Source: Diadema setosum | Lineage: Eukaryota > Echinodermata > Echinoidea > Diadematoida > Diadematidae | Assembly: GCF_964275005.1 (NCBI RefSeq) | Contig: NC_092700.1 | Coordinates: 23,049,674-23,113,673, forward strand | Direction: 5' to 3' | DNA: 64,000 bases | Part shown: positions 63,109 to 64,000 of the stretch, piece after piece | How positions within the stretch are numbered: the stretch's first letter is position 1 | Layout: the number at the start of each line of letters is the position of its first letter | Program-made: the position numbers and the translations under genes | The notes under the pieces: generated by a model | Told to the model about the DNA's origin: nothing | The model's database searches: none | Seen by the model: the letters and a program-made list of their open reading frames with translations, nothing else

Positions 63109-63897
63109 ACATCCTTCGTCCAAATGGAAGGCAAACTACCGGTACCCATGCTAATTAATGAAGTGTAAAAAAACACTTGTTCTGTGTGGTTTATCTGCTT
63201 GAAACAGGAGTTAATTTCTTGTTCTCGAGTTATAATTATTAAAAACACTGATAAAAAGAAGAAGTTTTTGTGTTATTGTCACTTATTCTCAAAAAAAGTG
63301 AGTGTTGATATTAATGTCACCTCCGAAACATTCTGATATGTTAACTGTCACCTCCGAAACATCCATGTGTGAAAAATCCAAGTTTTAAAGAAATGATTGG
63401 AATTTCATTTAACCTACATAGGAAGGTAGCCCTTCTTAAAGACTTGTTATAGTAAGAGTTTGACCTGGCCTGCCCTCCAATAAATAGTTAAAATCTTAAA
63501 AATTACATGTCAATTGGTATTTTTAGCAAAAATTTATAAATCTCATGTATTTTTTTTTAATTCACTTTATATTCAACCCCCAAATAGTTTTGATTCACAA
63601 ACTATATATTGTTGTTAACCATATAAACTTTGCATGGTGAAGTTTGACTACAAAGTTTTGTCAATATGGTGCAATTCATGAAAGCAAAATTTTGCTTAAA
63701 TTTCCTTCAGGTGCCAGGGTTTTCCTTAAATTACACCAATAACCCTTCAGCTTTAAGGTCTGAAATGTTATTTTTTCAAAAATTTGAATACTTTCAAACA
63801 GGAATCAAACAGAATAATGAAAAAATATTTTGTTTGAAATTTTGACCCTGCGAGTACAAAAGTTACACCACTGATCGTAAAAAAGGCCATATAATAA

Positions 63898-64000
63898 CTA
63901 GAAATGTCGCTATGGCGACTGATGCCTCCGCCATAATGCATGATTCTCCCAATAGGTGTATAGTACAATGTCTTGACAATGTGTGATGACAGTTTCACAT
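63898..64000. mobile_element. GGACGG-type repeat element, copy 2 (runs off the window)
   Basis: ACTAGAAATGTCGCTATGGC followed by TGCCTCCGCCATAATGCATG and ATAGTACAATGTCTTGACAA repeat the start of the 49433 copy almost base for base. It begins only a few bases beyond the right end of the 7.9 kb element. Confidence 0.85.

Larger units (their letters stand above)
56321..63361. repeat. Bipartite motif array GTTAAC + TGTCACCTCCGAAACA
   Basis: 16-mer copies: minus orientation (TGTTTCGGAGGTGACA) at 56321, 59932 and 60318; plus orientation at 59566 (one change), 59739, 59757, 62750, 62957, 63315 and 63346. In eight cases a GTTAAC lies 0-7 bases away, always on the TGTCACC side (gaps 6, 5, 3, 7, 6, 6, 6, 0). 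The leftmost copy and the rightmost copies point in opposite directions, as expected for inverted sub-terminal sites. Confidence 0.85.
55947..63893. mobile_element. 7.9 kb non-coding element with terminal inverted repeats and dispersed 16-mers
   Basis: Seen: the left end TATATGGCCATTTTTACAAT, then CAGTGGTGTAA, is the inverse of the right end with two mismatches in 31 bases. ATA lies on both outer sides, a weak possible 3 bp target duplication. Inside are ten copies of TGTCACCTCCGAAACA (either strand), eight copies of TGTCGTGTCACTCACG (plus strand only), a nested MITE (60958-61532) and a 207 bp tandem duplication. No frame exceeds about 95 codons. Inference: a large non-autonomous DNA transposon whose 16-mers may be sub-terminal protein-binding sites. 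It probably sits in or before intron 1 of the mucin-like gene. The family is unknown to me. Confidence 0.7.

Noticed and set aside
1..64000. CRISPR arrays, bacterial operons, tRNA or rRNA genes
   Set aside because: None seen. The regularly repeated 16-mers are not evenly spaced with unique spacers, and the window is clearly animal DNA.

Overview
This is a eukaryotic, gene-sparse, repeat-rich window. The base composition is AT-rich, there are many short palindromes of the TACATGTA / GTACAATGTAC type, and short transposon-like inverted-repeat elements with TTAA or TA target sites are very dense. The one recognisable gene is a conserved animal membrane protein. The source is probably a marine invertebrate deuterostome, most likely an echinoderm such as a sea urchin. 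That species guess is inference. No bacterial features, CRISPR arrays, rRNA or tRNA genes were recognised. One assembly gap of 100 N lies at 44635-44734.

Two spliced genes were found, both on the minus strand, by joining exons with consensus splice sites and compatible phases. (1) NKAIN, an Na,K-ATPase-interacting protein. Five coding exons at 31381-31518, 29687-29770, 10675-10872, 8800-8860 and 5531-5628 join without a frame break into about 192 residues that end at a stop codon. Only the short first exon, about 18 residues in this family, was not found. (2) An unrecognised mucin-like type I membrane protein. Three exons at 54042-54803, 52382-52548 and 51495-51611 give the end of a signal peptide, a Ser/Thr-rich ectodomain, one membrane span and a roughly 90-residue cytoplasmic tail ending in a possible PDZ ligand. 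The start-codon exon lies upstream (higher coordinates) and was not found.

The rest of the window is introns and intergenic DNA packed with non-coding elements. They include several TTAA-flanked MITE families, TA-flanked pogo/mariner-like MITEs, GGGCC-ended hairpin MITEs, a 2.7 kb element with roughly 400 bp inverted ends and a 7 bp target duplication (40701-43385), a GGACGG-ended family rich in TGACCTTTGACC direct repeats (49433-50428 and 63898-64000), and a non-LTR retrotransposon tail (about 14930-15150).

The most unusual parts are two long non-coding tracts carrying dispersed, sharply conserved 16-17-mers. The tract at 55947-63893 (7.9 kb) is bounded by about 31 bp inverted repeats. It holds ten copies of TGTCACCTCCGAAACA, most of them paired with GTTAAC in fixed order, and eight same-strand copies of TGTCGTGTCACTCACG. 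The tract at 22960-25577 carries ACCTATGTTACACGGAC-type motifs clustered at its two ends and often paired as inverted repeats. Both look like large non-autonomous DNA transposons with sub-terminal binding-site arrays, and I do not recognise either family.
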